Origin: an uncultured Brachyspira sp.
Lineage (GTDB): Bacteria > Spirochaetota > Brachyspiria > Brachyspirales > Brachyspiraceae
Assembly (NCBI RefSeq): GCF_934747485.1
Contig: NZ_CAKVGN010000035.1
Span: forward strand, 1-30,676
Length of the DNA: 30,676 nt
Direction of reading: 5' to 3'
Positions 1 through 7,606 of this stretch are shown piece after piece (position 1 is the stretch's first letter; each line of letters starts with the position of its first letter). The notes beneath the pieces are model-generated. The model worked only from the letters and a program-made list of their open reading frames with translations, was not told the DNA's origin and did not search any database. The position numbers were made by a program, and so were the translations under genes.

Positions 1-36
1 AAATTATGATACACCTATGCTATACTTTAAGAAATT

Positions 37-69
37 AAGGAATTCCTAACTGCAATATGTCTGGCTCCT
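37..69. repeat. Element shared with right end of window (copy 1)
   Basis: The 10-bp palindrome AGGAATTCCT is followed 3 nt later by TGCAATATGTCTGGCTCCT. The same two blocks occur in the opposite orientation at 30608-30659. This copy lies in the gene-free stretch 1-382, which otherwise holds a small AT-rich hairpin around 114-130 and the terminator at 341-375. What the element does is unknown; an operator, an upstream activating site or part of an untranslated RNA are all possible. Confidence 0.45.
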
Positions 70-340
70 GTGCAAATCATATGTGTTTGTATATAAATAC
101 TGTTCATTAATTATCATAAATGTTTTATGATTACATATATTAGTATATTTTATTTAAAGTGATTATGCATATAAAAAATCATTTGTAAGTTGCGGCAATT
201 AATAAAAATATAGATTAAATAATAAAGATAAAAAATACATACGTATTTTAGATTAAAAAATAATAGATTATTAAACATGTGTTTGAATATTACATTTTAT
301 GATGACTAAATATAATTATAAAATAATTTTAATTGCAAAT

Positions 341-375
341 AAAAAAGGCATACTAACTATATTGGTATGCCTTTT
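341..375 (-). terminator. Rho-independent terminator of the vWA/J-protein/nhaC genes
   Basis: GGCATAC (347-353) pairs with GTATGCC (365-371), with flanking A/T pairs extending the stem. On the minus strand the stem is followed by a run of six T. It sits just past the stop codon of the vWA gene. The flanking A and T runs could make it work in both directions. Confidence 0.85.
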
Positions 376-382
376 ATATTTT

Positions 383-1330
383 TTATTTACTGCCTGTGAT
401 TCTTAAAGTTTTCTTTTTTTCTTCTATTTTTAAGGATTCTTCTTTTATATATTTTAGTATTGGTATTTTAGCAGCTTTATGTGTTTTTTTAATTTCTTCT
501 TCGTATTCATACATTTTACCAGCATCTTTTGCTGCCATAGCTTGTATTATATCAACTATATCTTCTATCTGTTCTACTCCTATAGCAATTCCTCCAGTAA
601 CATTTGCTATCCAAGAAAAGAATTCATCTTCTTTTAATCTTGAAACTCTTTTACTAAAATCTCCTATCTCTATTTTATAAGCAGAAGAAACTTTACCATA
701 TCCTCCATATCCTGTGTTGCAGAAAACTGTATTGATAGTTACTTGTTTTTGATAGAGTTTTTTAGTTAATTCGAAATAATCATATTTATGTATACATTCA
801 TTAGGTTCATGAGGGCAAGCATCTCCAAATAACACTATTGATTTTGAATTTATTTGACTCCAATTTATATTATATACATCGTTTAATGCATCTTCAACAG
901 CTTCATCAGCATCTCCTCCATGTCCATTTGGAACATTATTTATAAAGTTTAATAAAGAATCAACATTGACAGATAATTCATGTACTTTAGTAATATAAGG
1001 ATCTCCGCTTCCATGATCTAAATAAAATATAATACCTATACGCAAATTGTCTATAATCTGAAATAAAGTTTTTGAAAGTTCCATAAACTTACTTCTTAAT
1101 TTTTCTCTATATGCACTCATAGAGCCTGTTAAATCTCCTACTAATACTAAATCAAGTCCTTTCTTTCTTTTTATTTCATCATTCATCTGTTTCTCTATAG
1201 AGTCTTCTTTTAGTATTTTTGAAATCTTTGATTTTGATGTATCAACTGGTTTTATCTTATTTAAATTATTTTTATTATTAATTGAAACATTACCTTTTCT
1301 TAAAGCTGGTATTTTATTTTCTTCTGACAT
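383..1330 (-). CDS. von Willebrand factor A (vWA) domain protein
   Basis: A 315-residue protein with no signal peptide or membrane segment, so probably cytoplasmic. The vWA fold begins near residue 58. The metal-site motif reads D66-L-T68-G-S70, a DxTxS variant of the usual DxSxS. Further conserved blocks are YLDHG near residue 104, GGDADEAVEDAL at 138-149 and GDACPH at 169-174, as in vWA proteins with a GGDAPEA signature. The lysine-rich N-terminal 55 residues look disordered. The ATG has a strong ribosome site (AAGGAG, 8 nt spacing). It is the last gene of an apparent operon, 19 nt after the J-domain protein, and is followed by a terminator. Its partner is not known; a scaffold role acting with the J-protein is only inference. 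Confidence 0.85.
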   Translation of the reverse strand: MSEENKIPALRKGNVSINNKNNLNKIKPVDTSKSKISKILKEDSIEKQMNDEIKRKKGLDLVLVGDLTGSMSAYREKLRSKFMELSKTLFQIIDNLRIGIIFYLDHGSGDPYITKVHELSVNVDSLLNFINNVPNGHGGDADEAVEDALNDVYNINWSQINSKSIVLFGDACPHEPNECIHKYDYFELTKKLYQKQVTINTVFCNTGYGGYGKVSSAYKIEIGDFSKRVSRLKEDEFFSWIANVTGGIAIGVEQIEDIVDIIQAMAAKDAGKMYEYEEEIKKTHKAAKIPILKYIKEESLKIEEKKKTLRITGSK

Positions 1331-1349
1331 AATTTAAACTCCTTAAATA

Positions 1350-2900
1350 TTATTTATTTTTTTTAGAGAAATATTCCATATATTCTCTGTCATAATTTTG
1401 CTTTTTATATTCATCTAATAATATTTCTTTTGCTTTATTAAGCATTGTAGATTTTTCATGAGCTTCATCTTTATTTTCTGCAGTATCAGGATGATATTTT
1501 TTCATCATTTTTTTATATTGTTTATTTATTTCTTTTTCTGAATAAGATGTATATTCTTCATATTTATTTTCATCATATTTTTCTTCCCATAATATTTCAT
1601 ACCAATTCATAAAGTTGCCTTCAGAATCTTTATGTTCATCATCAGAATAACTTTCTTCAGAACTTCCTGAAGAAGTATATTCATTAAATATTTCAACCAT
1701 TTTTATATAGCTTTTACAATATGAAAGTCCAAATACACAGCTTCTATATGCTTCTGAAAAGAAATGCTTTTTTATATTTGTATCAGTTTCTTCTATATAT
1801 TTTTCTATTTCTTGAATCCATAAATCAAAAATATTTCCGCTTTCATTATTATGTTTGTTTATATTAATAAATTCATTTTTTAATTCTTCAAATGAATCGC
1901 TTATTTCTTCTATAGGTGTAGCAAAGCCTTTGAATGTTCCGCTTGAATATTTTTCTTCTAACTCTTTAAACTCGTTCATAGATTCTTCAAGCAGTTTTAA
2001 TGATCTTCTTATCGCTTCTTTTACAACTATTTTTGCTTTTCTACCATCTTCTGTATCATCAAACTTTATATCTTCAAATGCTATTGCCGACTCTTCCATA
2101 GCAGCTATTTTTCTATCAAGCTCTTTTTCTTTTTCTGATAATATTTTTTCTATTTCCTCTCTTTTCTCTTCCCATTCTGCCTTTTCTTTTTCAAAACTTT
2201 CAAATAATTCTTCTTCTCTTGAAGAGAAAGTGTCCTCTCTTCCTTTTAAATCAATATCTCTTGATTCTATATCCTCTTCTCTTTCTCTGCATATTCTCTC
2301 TCTTGCATCAAGCTCTTCTATTTTTTCTTTATAGTATTCTTTATCTCTTTTTGCTTCTTCATATTTTACCTCATATCTTTCTATGTTTTCTCTTGCTTTT
2401 TCTTCTACTTCTCTTGATATTTTTTCACGTTTTTTTATCTCTTCTCTTTCATCATCTAAATCCCTATCTTTTTTCTCTACTCTTTGTTCTTCTTTATCAA
2501 TATATTCTTTTTTTATGTTTAAATTAATTTCTTCTTTTCTAATATTATTAGCTCTTTCATTTAAACTTTCTTCCCTTGCATTTAAATTATTAGATTTTAT
2601 TTCAAGCTCCCTTTCTTTTTCCTGAAGTTTAATAAATAAATCATTATATTCTTCTATTTTTTTATTTAACTGCTTACCCAAATCTTTATTTTCATCAATT
2701 AGAGATATGTTCTTATCAATATAATCGCTATTACTTTGCATAAGTTGTTGCGTTTTATGCTGAATGTTTGTTGTTTTTTCTAATCTATTGGATATGACTT
2801 TGTCAGTTTTTGATTTTCTTTTATTATTTTTCTTTCGTTTTCTTTTATTATTTTTGTTTATAAATATTCTTTTTATTCTTCTATAAAATTTATTAATCAT
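1350..2900 (-). CDS. Long coiled-coil protein with C-terminal J domain
   Basis: A 516-residue protein in three parts. Residues 1-30 are very basic. Residues from about 60 to 320 are a charged Glu/Lys/Arg heptad region, predicted to be one long coiled coil. A J domain lies near the C-terminus, with the diagnostic HPD motif at 470-472 inside KKYHPDTAENKDEA. J domains stimulate the ATPase of Hsp70 (DnaK), so the protein could recruit DnaK to whatever the coiled coil binds. It lacks the Gly/Phe and zinc regions of true DnaJ. The ATG is preceded by AAGGA at 6 nt. The gene is 29 nt after nhaC and 19 nt before the vWA gene. The skewed composition creates long open frames on the opposite strand that are not genes. 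Confidence 0.85.
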   Translation of the reverse strand: MINKFYRRIKRIFINKNNKRKRKKNNKRKSKTDKVISNRLEKTTNIQHKTQQLMQSNSDYIDKNISLIDENKDLGKQLNKKIEEYNDLFIKLQEKERELEIKSNNLNAREESLNERANNIRKEEINLNIKKEYIDKEEQRVEKKDRDLDDEREEIKKREKISREVEEKARENIERYEVKYEEAKRDKEYYKEKIEELDARERICREREEDIESRDIDLKGREDTFSSREEELFESFEKEKAEWEEKREEIEKILSEKEKELDRKIAAMEESAIAFEDIKFDDTEDGRKAKIVVKEAIRRSLKLLEESMNEFKELEEKYSSGTFKGFATPIEEISDSFEELKNEFININKHNNESGNIFDLWIQEIEKYIEETDTNIKKHFFSEAYRSCVFGLSYCKSYIKMVEIFNEYTSSGSSEESYSDDEHKDSEGNFMNWYEILWEEKYDENKYEEYTSYSEKEINKQYKKMMKKYHPDTAENKDEAHEKSTMLNKAKEILLDEYKKQNYDREYMEYFSKKNK

Positions 2901-2929
2901 TATATATCCTTTTTATATATAAAAGTATA

Positions 2930-4369
2930 TTAAAGTTTTATATTGGTATAATTATAATTTTTGCTTACAGCGAATTTCGGGAGCGTGAGCATATAGATAA
3001 ATGATATACATATACTTATAAGATTAAAAAACGAATAAGGCATATATTCTAAAGTGTGTACTCCAAGTATAGAAGTCATATAAACACCTGTGATTGTCCA
3101 TGGAAGTAAAACCTCTGTAAGTGTTCCCCCTTCTTCCATAGTTCTTGAGAGGACTCCTCTGTTGATATTATATTTATCATATACTGTTTGAAGCACATTT
3201 CCTAAAGTTAAGAAAGTAAATTGTAAGCTGCTTAATGCTGAGTTTATAGTGAATGTTGTAAGCCATGTGATAAATATTAAACTTCTTCTTCCTTTAGTTA
3301 TTTTTATTAATAATGTTATCAATGTTTCAAAAGTACCCAAAAGTTCAAGCATAGCTCCGTAGGTAAGTGCTAGTATCAAAAACAATACACTTGGCATCAT
3401 ACTCATCATACCGCCTCTGTTTAATAATGAATGCAAATTTAATGGTATATCAACTTCATTAATTGTAGGAGACATTGATATATTAAAACCAGTTACAAAT
3501 GATTTCATAGAATTTATAATACCAAAGTTTTGAAATATGTTTCCTAATATTATAGCAATCAAACTTCCTATAAACATTGTTATTACAGGATTAACACCTT
3601 TTACACTTGCTATAAGTACAAATATTGGCGGAATTAGTAATAATATATTGAAGTTAAATATATTATCTAATGAAGTTAATATCTCACTTGCTTCTTTTAA
3701 GTTTAGAATATCAGAATTCATTGGAGCGGAATTAAAACCCAATACTGTAAAAACTATAGCAGCAAGTATTGCAGATGGAATAGTGTTTACAAGCATAGTT
3801 TTTATGTGATTTTGTAATGTAGTGCCTGCACCGATAGCAGCCAAAACAGTGGTGTCTGATATTGGAGAGTTTTTATCGCCAAGATATGCACCGCTTATAA
3901 CAGCACCGGCTATAAGAGGAAGAGGCGTATTTGTAGCCTGAGCAATACCAATGAATGCAACTCCAGCAGTGGAAGCAGAACCCCAAGAAGTACCAGTAAA
4001 TATAGAAAGAAATGATGTTACAATAAAAGCTGTTACAGGTATAAATGAAGGGTGAATAAGTTTTATGCCGTAATATATTAACATAGGTACAGTGCCTGAG
4101 TACATCCAAGAACCTACTACTATGCCTATTAATATAAATATCAAAACACCAATCCAAGTATCAACAATTTTTTTAATGAAAGCATTTTCCATGTCTTTCC
4201 ATTTATATCCTGCAAAATATGCTATTATGCATGCTATTAATGTTCCTATTGTAAGTAAAAACTCTATTGGAACTCCATATTTTACAGTAAATATTAAAAC
4301 TGTGATGAGGATAAAAATAAGAGGAAATAGTTTCCAGAATGTTAGTATATTTTTAATTTTACTATTCAT
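2930..4369 (-). CDS. nhaC: NhaC-family Na+/H+ antiporter
   Basis: A 479-residue integral membrane protein with about 11-12 hydrophobic segments. The signature GTSWGSASTAGVAFIG followed by PLIAGAVISGAYLGDKNSP and SDTT is characteristic of NhaC (TC 2.A.35). Family members exchange cytoplasmic Na+ for protons; some relatives exchange malate/lactate, so the exact substrate is not proven. A sigma70-like promoter lies directly upstream (4391-4419). AAAAGG at 4381-4386 is the only ribosome site seen, at a rather long 11 nt spacing. It leads an operon-like trio with the J-protein and the vWA protein, although no functional link between an antiporter and those two is obvious. Confidence 0.9.
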   Translation of the reverse strand: MNSKIKNILTFWKLFPLIFILITVLIFTVKYGVPIEFLLTIGTLIACIIAYFAGYKWKDMENAFIKKIVDTWIGVLIFILIGIVVGSWMYSGTVPMLIYYGIKLIHPSFIPVTAFIVTSFLSIFTGTSWGSASTAGVAFIGIAQATNTPLPLIAGAVISGAYLGDKNSPISDTTVLAAIGAGTTLQNHIKTMLVNTIPSAILAAIVFTVLGFNSAPMNSDILNLKEASEILTSLDNIFNFNILLLIPPIFVLIASVKGVNPVITMFIGSLIAIILGNIFQNFGIINSMKSFVTGFNISMSPTINEVDIPLNLHSLLNRGGMMSMMPSVLFLILALTYGAMLELLGTFETLITLLIKITKGRRSLIFITWLTTFTINSALSSLQFTFLTLGNVLQTVYDKYNINRGVLSRTMEEGGTLTEVLLPWTITGVYMTSILGVHTLEYMPYSFFNLISICISFIYMLTLPKFAVSKNYNYTNIKL

Positions 4370-4390
4370 TTTAGATTAAGCCTTTTATAT

Positions 4391-4419
4391 ATAGTATAAT
4401 TAAGTAGTTTTTTAGTCAA
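4391..4419 (-). promoter_or_regulatory. Sigma70-type promoter for nhaC
   Basis: On the minus strand, TTGACT (4419-4414) is separated by 17 nt from TACTAT (4396-4391). The predicted start is near 4384, giving an untranslated leader of only about 15 nt in which the ribosome site sits at the very 5' end. Confidence 0.6.
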
Positions 4420-4464
4420 TTAAAAAATAATAACTTTATAAGACTTATTTGATTATGTAAAAAA

Positions 4465-4737
4465 TTAATTATCATAATGTCCATAAAATGAAATTATTAT
4501 AATGGAATTATTATCATCATCTATTTTATACACCATTCTATGATATTTATTAATTCTTCTTGAATATAATTCTTCATTTTTATATTTTAGTCTTTCTGGT
4601 TTTCCTATTCCTTTTCTAGGATTTTCTATTGTATTCTCTATTAAATTATTTATTTTTTTTATTATGCTTTTATCGTTTTTATAAAAAAATTCAAGATGAT
4701 TTTCAGCTTCTTTAGTCAAATTAATATTATAAGACAT
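4465..4737 (-). CDS. yoeB: YoeB/Txe-family mRNA endonuclease toxin
   Basis: 90 residues, close to the family's usual 84-90. The pattern GKPERLK, YSRRI, YHRMVY and C-terminal GHYDN matches the YoeB layout GKPEPLK...WSRRI...HRLVY...YHY. The presumed catalytic residues are present: E48, R60/R61, H66 and the terminal H87-Y88 pair. YoeB toxins bind the ribosome and cut mRNA in the A site. Its start codon overlaps the stop of the upstream gene by one base (TAATG), so the two are probably translationally coupled, with the antitoxin made first. The upstream gene is not a standard YefM antitoxin. Confidence 0.9.
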   Translation of the reverse strand: MSYNINLTKEAENHLEFFYKNDKSIIKKINNLIENTIENPRKGIGKPERLKYKNEELYSRRINKYHRMVYKIDDDNNSIIIISFYGHYDN

Positions 4738-5240
4738 TATTTTTCCATAGCTTTAAGTTTATTTATACTATAATGTTTTATTTCACCTTTTTTTAATTGA
4801 TTTAGAGATTTTTCAAAGTAATTTTGTGATATTGTTAAATCTATTGAAAATTTATTTGCTAAAATATATGTAAGTTCTGCAATTCCAACTATAGAAAATA
4901 ATACAGTAGAAGCATATTTTTCTTTAGAATTTTTTTTTCTTGGTATTCTTATAGCTTTTATTTCATCATCAAAAAAATTATTTTCTTCTGCTACTTTGGT
5001 AATCGTATGGCTGCTAATTTTTACAAAAAAATTATTGTATATAACATCACTAACCATATATGGAGTATATTTGCAAATATATAATTTTACATAAGTTTCT
5101 TGTTTTTTAGATAATAATTTTTTTAATTTATAATTTTCTTCACTAAGTTTACCTATTAGCTCATTTAGTTCTTCTATTCTGCTTATATATAATTTATTAT
5201 CTAATATTTGAATTTTATCTTCATTATTAGTTAAATACAT
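4737..5240 (-). CDS. Putative antitoxin partner of YoeB, non-YefM type
   Basis: A 167-residue protein whose family I do not recognise. The ATG at 5240 is chosen because GGAGG lies 5 nt upstream; an upstream TTG at 5252 would overlap that ribosome site. Visible parts: an N-terminal helix-rich, coiled-coil-prone stretch around residues 14-45; a middle section (SSHTITKVAEEN followed by a basic RIPRKKNSKEK) that could hold a DNA-binding helix-turn-helix; and a C-terminal tail of the kind that often neutralises toxins (YFEKSLNQLKKGEIKHYSI). Canonical YefM/Phd antitoxins are about 80-90 residues, so this one is twice the size. Position directly before yoeB, one-base overlap and a shared promoter support an antitoxin role by context only. 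Confidence 0.6.
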   Translation of the reverse strand: MYLTNNEDKIQILDNKLYISRIEELNELIGKLSEENYKLKKLLSKKQETYVKLYICKYTPYMVSDVIYNNFFVKISSHTITKVAEENNFFDDEIKAIRIPRKKNSKEKYASTVLFSIVGIAELTYILANKFSIDLTISQNYFEKSLNQLKKGEIKHYSINKLKAMEK

Positions 5241-5251
5241 GATATCCTCCA

Positions 5252-5288
5252 ATACTTAAAGTATAATATCAAAAAAACATAAAAGCAA
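5252..5288 (-). promoter_or_regulatory. Toxin-antitoxin promoter with palindromic operator
   Basis: On the minus strand, TTGCTT (5288-5283), a 17-nt spacer and TATACT (5265-5260). The 13-bp palindrome ATACTTTAAGTAT (5264-5252) overlaps the -10 box. A repressor bound there would block RNA polymerase, matching the autorepression usual for toxin-antitoxin operons. Which protein binds is inferred. Confidence 0.6.
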
Positions 5289-5417
5289 GTTTAATAAATT
5301 TTTTATTTTTTGATAATTATGATGTTTAAATCTTTATAAAATATTATTGCTTGAAAAAATAAGGCTTTGATTATAATATATATTTATTAAAAAAATACTT
5401 TTAGGTTTATGAGTTTT

Positions 5418-6641
5418 ATGAAGAAATTATATAAATTATTTTTAGCAATCTTTTTAATGTTATTTTTTATATCATGTGCAACCACTTCAAAGAGTACTCA
5501 AAGCGGAGTGCTTATAGGTGAGGATACTGGTGAGATAGGTGTTATTAATAATTGGAAGAATCCAGATTTTAAAGGCGGAAAAACTACAAAAATAGTAGCT
5601 GAGGGTTTTGCTTCTTCTGATAACAGAGGCGAGGCTAATGCTATAGACAGGGCTTTAGAAAGTGCTAAAAGAAATGCTGTTGAACAAGCTGTGGGCTCTA
5701 TAGTTAATGGCAGTACTTTGGTTGAAAACAGCAGACTTATAAGCTCTAAAATATATGAAAACACTACTGGATATATTTCTTCTTATAAAGTGCTTTCTAT
5801 TACAAAAAGCTCATCTGTATGGTATGCAAAAATTGAGGCGGTTGTTGGAGTAGATATGCTTCAGGACAATTTGCAGGCTATGGGTATATTGTTAGATAGA
5901 AAAAATATGCCTTTAATAGTTGTGCTTGTTACTGATGATAATGGTGAATTAAGCGATGCATTTAATGTAGAACTTGAAAAAAATATGAGCGACAAGGGTT
6001 TTAAATTTGTAAGTGCAAGTTCTTTAAGAAATGTTGTAAGAAGTGAAAATATTAGCTATTCTGACAATTCATCTTCTACTGTAAAAAAAATAGCAGAGGC
6101 TACAGGTGCTCAGATTGCTATACTTGGCAAGGCTGATGCTGCATATTTTACCACTATACAAGGAACTGCTTTAAAAAGTTTTAGAAGCGATGTTGCTATT
6201 ACTGCTGTGAATGTATCTGATTACAGCACTATAGCCCGTGCTACTCATCAGGCTGGAGGGGTAGGCGGAAGCGAAAAAGATGCTCATTCTATTGCTTTGG
6301 TAAAATCGGCTGATTCTATTTCTGAAGATTTTATTAATCAAATAGTAACTAAATGGCAGAGTGAAGTTCAAAATGGTACTGAATACACTATATATGTAAG
6401 TGGACTTGATTTTAATGATTCTATAGGTTTTGAAGAGGCTCTTAAGAAAAATATAGAAAATCTTAAAAGCGTTTATAACAGAGGAATAAGCGGAGATTCA
6501 TCAAGATATGTTGTGCAGTATGTTGGAAGCAGCAGAGATTTAGCCGTTGATATTAATGCTAAGGCAAAGAATATGGGCTATCAAATAATTATAAATAGTT
6601 TCGATGACAAGACTATTAATTTAAAAGCCAACAAGAGATAA
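5418..6641 (+). CDS. LPP20/FlgT-like lipoprotein
   Basis: A 407-residue predicted lipoprotein. The signal peptide is MKKLYKLFLAIFLMLFFISC with the lipobox cysteine at residue 20. An in-frame ATG at 5409, three codons earlier, is equally possible (AGG at 5403-5405 is 3 nt from it and 12 nt from the chosen start). After the cysteine comes a domain with AEGFASSDNRGEANAIDRAL, then a helix ending AVEQAVGSIV, then GYISSYKVLS, the pattern of LPP20 and the FlgT N-terminal domain. The rest (residues about 160-400) is alpha/beta and unassigned. It should sit in an envelope membrane facing the periplasm. Its promoter region is divergent from the toxin operon; TATAAT at 5372-5377 has only poorly spaced -35 candidates. 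Confidence 0.8.
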   Translation: MKKLYKLFLAIFLMLFFISCATTSKSTQSGVLIGEDTGEIGVINNWKNPDFKGGKTTKIVAEGFASSDNRGEANAIDRALESAKRNAVEQAVGSIVNGSTLVENSRLISSKIYENTTGYISSYKVLSITKSSSVWYAKIEAVVGVDMLQDNLQAMGILLDRKNMPLIVVLVTDDNGELSDAFNVELEKNMSDKGFKFVSASSLRNVVRSENISYSDNSSSTVKKIAEATGAQIAILGKADAAYFTTIQGTALKSFRSDVAITAVNVSDYSTIARATHQAGGVGGSEKDAHSIALVKSADSISEDFINQIVTKWQSEVQNGTEYTIYVSGLDFNDSIGFEEALKKNIENLKSVYNRGISGDSSRYVVQYVGSSRDLAVDINAKAKNMGYQIIINSFDDKTINLKANKR

Positions 6642-6682
6642 ATCATTATATAGAAATAATAATAAATAATTGGTGTTGTTTG

Positions 6683-7225
6683 ATGAAAGAGAAATTAGTT
6701 GTTCATACATGCTGTGCTGTTTGTATGTGTTATCCTAAAACTTTGCTTGAAGATTATGGCAGTGTTTTTTATTTTTATAATCCTAATATTTATCCTATAG
6801 AAGAGTATAACAGACGAAGAGATGAGTTTATAAAGTTTACTCAAGATAATAACATAGATATATATATAGAAGAAAATGAAGCGTATATAAAAGATTGGTA
6901 TAATGATATAAAGGGTTTTGAGAATGAGCCTGAAAAGGGTGCAAGGTGCAATATTTGTTTTAAGCATAGAATAGCTAAGGCTTTTGAATATGCTAATAGT
7001 ATTAATGCAAAATATGTTACTACTGTTATGAGTGTGAGCCCGCATAAAAACAGCAAGGCTATAGAGATGATAGGTAGTAGCATTGCTTCTAAATATGATA
7101 ATATAGAATATTTGCATATAGATTTTAAGAAAAAAGACGGATTTAAAAAGACTAATATAATAGCTAATGAGGCAGGACTTTATAGACAGCACTACTGCGG
7201 ATGTGAGTTTAGCATAAGAAAGTAA
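6683..7225 (+). CDS. queH: Epoxyqueuosine reductase QueH
   Basis: QueH carries out the last step of queuosine synthesis, reducing epoxyqueuosine to queuosine in tRNA. This 180-residue protein has the family's cysteine sets: HTCCAVC near the N-terminus (C10, C11, C14), ARCNICFKHR in the middle and YCGCEFS at the end, which bind the iron-sulfur cluster and an extra metal. The block FYNPNIYPIEEYNRR is also diagnostic. The ATG at 6683 is preferred over a TTG one codon earlier; neither has a clear ribosome site. It follows the lipoprotein gene by 41 nt and may share its transcript. No other queuosine gene is in the window. Confidence 0.92.
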   Translation: MKEKLVVHTCCAVCMCYPKTLLEDYGSVFYFYNPNIYPIEEYNRRRDEFIKFTQDNNIDIYIEENEAYIKDWYNDIKGFENEPEKGARCNICFKHRIAKAFEYANSINAKYVTTVMSVSPHKNSKAIEMIGSSIASKYDNIEYLHIDFKKKDGFKKTNIIANEAGLYRQHYCGCEFSIRK

Positions 7226-7299
7226 AACTATAGTTTTATTAACAGTATTCTCTTTATAAACTATTTGAGAAAATTATTTATAAAAGTATTTTAATTTTG

Positions 7300-7430
7300 C
7301 TGGATTTGCCACCTGCGAAGCGTGCCCATAGGGTACACGCCCCCAGTTCTTTTACCGAGTAGGTACCTTTCGGTATTGGTATAAAAAAATCTTATATCCT
7401 TCGGATACGCTTCGCGAAGAACTGCATTTC
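7300..7430. repeat. Structured, locally GC-rich non-coding island
   Basis: Within the gene-free stretch 7226-7606 this segment is clearly richer in G/C and packed with inverted repeats. GCGTG-CCC (7320-7327) pairs with GGG-TA-CACGC (7331-7340). TACCGA (7353-7358) pairs with TCGGTA (7370-7375). TATCC (7395-7399) pairs with GGATA (7403-7407). CTTCGCGAAG (7410-7419) is a perfect palindrome. Two long-range pairings also exist: GCGAAGCGT (7315-7323) with ACGCTTCGC (7407-7415), and CAGTTCTT (7344-7351) with AAGAACTG (7417-7424). No reading frame is evident. It may be a dispersed intergenic repeat, a MITE-like remnant or a structured RNA. Confidence 0.55.
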
Positions 7431-7497
7431 TATGAAATAATATTTAAATATATTCAAAAAATTACTATGTATTTATATATAAAACTTAAATACTCGT

Positions 7498-7538
7498 ACT
7501 TTTTGCAACTTTTTGCTACGGGAAAAAGTTGAAAAAAC
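7498..7538. repeat. Dispersed hairpin element, copy 1
   Basis: CAACTTTTT (7506-7514), an 8-nt loop GCTACGGG, and AAAAAGTTG (7523-7531) form a perfect 9-bp hairpin preceded by ACTTTTTG. A second copy with a different but still perfectly paired stem is at 15717-15742. Neither strand has a terminator-like T run directly after the stem. Confidence 0.6.
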
Positions 7539-7606
7539 TTCTATAAAAAATATAGTTGTTTAGATATGGTATTGATATAAAATAATCAAAAAAACCATAA
7601 TATTTA

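Noticed and set aside
1855..2625. Long plus-strand open frames opposite the coiled-coil J-protein
   Set aside because: They are Ser/Leu/Phe-rich mirror images of the Glu/Lys/Arg-rich coiled coil, have no plausible homology or ribosome sites, and the opposite frame is a clear gene.
6695..7192. Minus-strand open frame of 165 codons opposite queH
   Set aside because: queH is certain on the plus strand; the antisense frame is hydrophobic nonsense produced by AT-rich codons.
7506..7531. Hairpin as terminator for queH or the methylase
   Set aside because: A-rich rather than T-rich sequence follows on the plus strand, and the minus strand continues CAAAAAGTACG. It is better explained as part of a repeat family.
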